This document shows, one piece after another, positions 37,311 through 37,818 of a stretch of 37,818 nt of DNA. Position 1 is the first letter of the stretch; the number at the start of each line of letters is the position of its first letter. Source of the stretch: DATACN01 sp038215095 (GTDB taxonomy: Bacteria > Actinomycetota > Thermoleophilia > Solirubrobacterales > Thermoleophilaceae); NCBI GenBank assembly GCA_038215095.1, contig JBBQRG010000024.1, positions 1-37,818 on the forward strand. Reading direction: 5' to 3'. The notes under the pieces are model-generated. The model had not been told where the DNA came from. It saw only the letters and a program-made list of their open reading frames with translations, and searched no databases. The position numbers and the translations under genes were made by a program.

Positions 37311-37818
37311 CTACTTCGCCGGCCACTGCAGCGGCTGCACCCTCTGGCTCTTCGGGAACACGGTCACGACCTTGCCGTTCTGCACCTGGATCGCCGACAT
37401 CGGCTTGGTCACGTTCTGGCCCTGGCTGTTGAACTTGATCGGGCCGAAGAAGGACGGCATGTCCAGGGCGGCCACTGCGTCGCGCACCTTCTTGGGATCG
37501 GTCGATCCGGCCTTCTCGAGCCCCTTGACGAGCGCCAGGCAGGCCGCTGCGGCCTCGGCGCTGTGGTACTCCGCCGTCCCGCCGAAGCGCGACGTGAAGT
37601 CCTTCGCGTACTGCTTGGCCGAGCCGAACACTGAGTCGCTGCCCTTGGCCTGCGGGGTCCACTGCGTGGAGCCCACAACGCCGTTGGCCGAGTCGCCGAG
37701 CGCCTTCTGGAAGTCGGGCGTGGGGGGCGCCACGGTCTCGCCGAAGCCGCCCGAGGGCTTCACGCCCAGCTCCTTGCTCTGCTTGACGATCGCGATGCCC
37801 TCCTCGATGTGCACGGAG
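37311..37818 (-). CDS. branched-chain amino-acid ABC transporter substrate-binding protein (partial, C-terminal part)
   Basis: The last about 169 residues of a periplasmic-binding-protein type I solute receptor (Peripla_BP_6). GVVGSTQWTPQAKGSDSVFGSAKQYAKDFTSRFGGTAEYHSAEAAAACLALVKGLEKAGSTDPKKVRDAVAALDMPSFFGPIKFNSQGQN is the classic LivK/AmiC C-terminal lobe, ending QVQNGKVVTVFPKSQRVQPLQWPAK. The 5' part, including the lipoprotein signal, lies beyond the right edge of the window. It heads the liv operon. Confidence 0.9.
   Translation of the reverse strand, partial: SVHIEEGIAIVKQSKELGVKPSGGFGETVAPPTPDFQKALGDSANGVVGSTQWTPQAKGSDSVFGSAKQYAKDFTSRFGGTAEYHSAEAAAACLALVKGLEKAGSTDPKKVRDAVAALDMPSFFGPIKFNSQGQNVTKPMSAIQVQNGKVVTVFPKSQRVQPLQWPAK

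Overview
The window is very GC-rich and gene-dense, with many GTG starts and 1-11 nt gene overlaps. The gene content (MMPL transporter, DUF2630, LLM oxidoreductase beside an NADPH:F420 reductase, split YeeE/YedE pair, surface proteins with 10-residue AKLxDGSV repeats) points to a chromosomal segment of an actinobacterium, most likely Thermoleophilia/Solirubrobacterales. That placement is inferred from gene content and was not tested. I see no rRNA, tRNA, CRISPR array, transposase or phage gene.

Layout. 1-3.8 kb is a gene graveyard: a 5'-truncated SDR reductase, a methyltransferase and a thioredoxin-fold protein that look intact, a frame-broken surface-protein tail, two Ohr 3' ends (one a lone fossil, one on a damaged ohr) flanking an intact NmrA-like gene, a LuxR-family HTH relic, and three hairpin repeats whose inner stems covary. 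3.9-7.5 kb holds an MMPL transporter and a membrane sulfatase. 7.6-10.5 kb holds a repeat surface protein, a DrrAB-type ABC exporter and a small USP-like protein. 10.5-13.6 kb is a leftward operon of two YbhN/UPF0104 flippase-like proteins around an AI-2E-type permease. 13.7-18 kb holds DUF2630, a multi-pass membrane protein, a GNAT, a flavodoxin-fold reductase and a CPA2 antiporter. 18.1-20.6 kb is a complete polar amino-acid ABC importer, followed by an MFS exporter, a TetR regulator and a divergent cupin. 23.1-24.3 kb is an apparent chimera of an FTR1 iron permease and the heme-binding tail of a DyP peroxidase. 24.3-27.9 kb is a redox block: carboxymuconolactone decarboxylase family protein, frameshifted LLM oxidoreductase, YeeE/YedE pair, F420 reductase and VOC protein.

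The most original part is 27.9-32.5 kb. An ECF sigma factor, a 75-residue protein and an MscS-like channel run right; a TM-helix membrane protein, a second membrane protein and a zinc-ribbon protein run left. Between the two transcription units is a 64-bp element symmetric about one point: two identical promoter-like half-elements, GTAACCC-N16-GTCCTAGG, facing outward with overlapping upstream boxes. It reads naturally as two divergent sigma-dependent promoters, which would make both arms one regulon. Downstream on the right lie two adjacent envelope proteins, each built from four copies of an 18-residue unit ending in V-x-P-P-C, which I do not recognise as a described family.

32.5-37.8 kb holds a GT39-like membrane glycosyltransferase and a livF-livG-livM-livH branched-chain amino-acid ABC operon whose binding-protein gene runs off the right edge.

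Several genes (ohr, the repeat surface protein, the 14 kb membrane protein, the LLM oxidoreductase) show single frame breaks. These may be real decay or sequencing error, and the reads would decide.
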